From Syntrophobacteria bacterium (GTDB lineage Bacteria; Desulfobacterota; DSWW01): 5,338 nt of DNA. Location: the NCBI GenBank assembly GCA_030145435.1, contig JAQYVQ010000285.1:1-5338 (forward strand). Reading direction: 5' to 3'. The notes under the pieces were generated by a model that was not told the DNA's origin, made no database searches, and was given only the letters and a program-made list of their open reading frames with translations. The position numbers and the translations under genes were made by a program. Positions 5,272 through 5,338 of this stretch are shown one piece after another (within the stretch, counting starts at the first letter, position 1; each line of letters starts with the position of its first letter).

Positions 5272-5338
5272 ATGATCCAAAACACGCGAAACCACGACCT
5301 CAAGCTCGTGATGCTGGATTGCGACGGCGTCCTGTTCG
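5272..5338 (+). CDS. HAD-superfamily hydrolase, N-terminal fragment (runs off the window)
   Basis: Only 22 codons are present. ATG 5272 is the only usable start in the frame after a stop at 5182-5184, and GAGG at 5256-5259 is a somewhat distant ribosome binding site (12 bases). The sequence LKLVMLDCDGVLF carries HAD motif I, DxDGV: D16 would be the nucleophile that takes the phosphoryl group and D18 the general acid/base. This form is typical of phosphatases of the phosphoglycolate phosphatase-like branch, but the substrate cannot be told from motif I alone. It is divergent from the metallophosphoesterase gene and has its own candidate promoter at 5200-5228. Confidence 0.75.
   Translation, partial: MIQNTRNHDLKLVMLDCDGVLF

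Overview
The window is bacterial and GC-rich (estimated by eye at close to 60 percent), with tightly packed genes, Shine-Dalgarno leaders and one convergent and one divergent gene pair. The mix of a UDP-galactopyranose-mutase-like flavoprotein, a SPASM-type radical SAM protein, a membrane PAS histidine kinase, a YfcE-type phosphodiesterase and a HAD hydrolase resembles anaerobic or Desulfobacterota ('deltaproteobacterial') genomes. That placement is a weak inference; nothing here fixes the taxon.

Region 1 (1-2910, + strand) is an apparent three-gene operon. It starts with the 3' part of a FAD-dependent oxidoreductase whose C-terminus carries two added membrane helices. Next is a 105-residue, two-helix membrane protein that is clearly a paralogue of that C-terminal extension (21 of 29 identical residues over the core loop). 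Last is a 363-residue radical SAM protein with a CX3CX2C cluster motif and a Cys-rich SPASM-like C-terminus. Gaps are 31 and 40 bases. The enzyme-fused and stand-alone copies of one membrane module suggest a membrane-associated redox or modification pathway whose substrate cannot be read from the sequence.

Region 2 (2911-3091) is a noncoding leader with an imperfect stem-loop, an AT-rich patch and a small hairpin over the ribosome binding site of the next gene.

Region 3 (3092-4555, + strand) encodes a complete sensor histidine kinase: two membrane helices, PAS, coiled coil, HisKA and HATPase. No response regulator lies beside it in the window.

Region 4 (4582-5070, or to 5106, - strand) encodes a YfcE-like metallophosphoesterase converging on the kinase.

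Region 5 (5107-5271) is a divergent intergenic region with a seven-unit, 9-bp tandem repeat built on the palindrome GTCGAC. Its last unit overlaps a candidate -35 box for the final gene, a HAD-family hydrolase of which only the first 22 codons are present.
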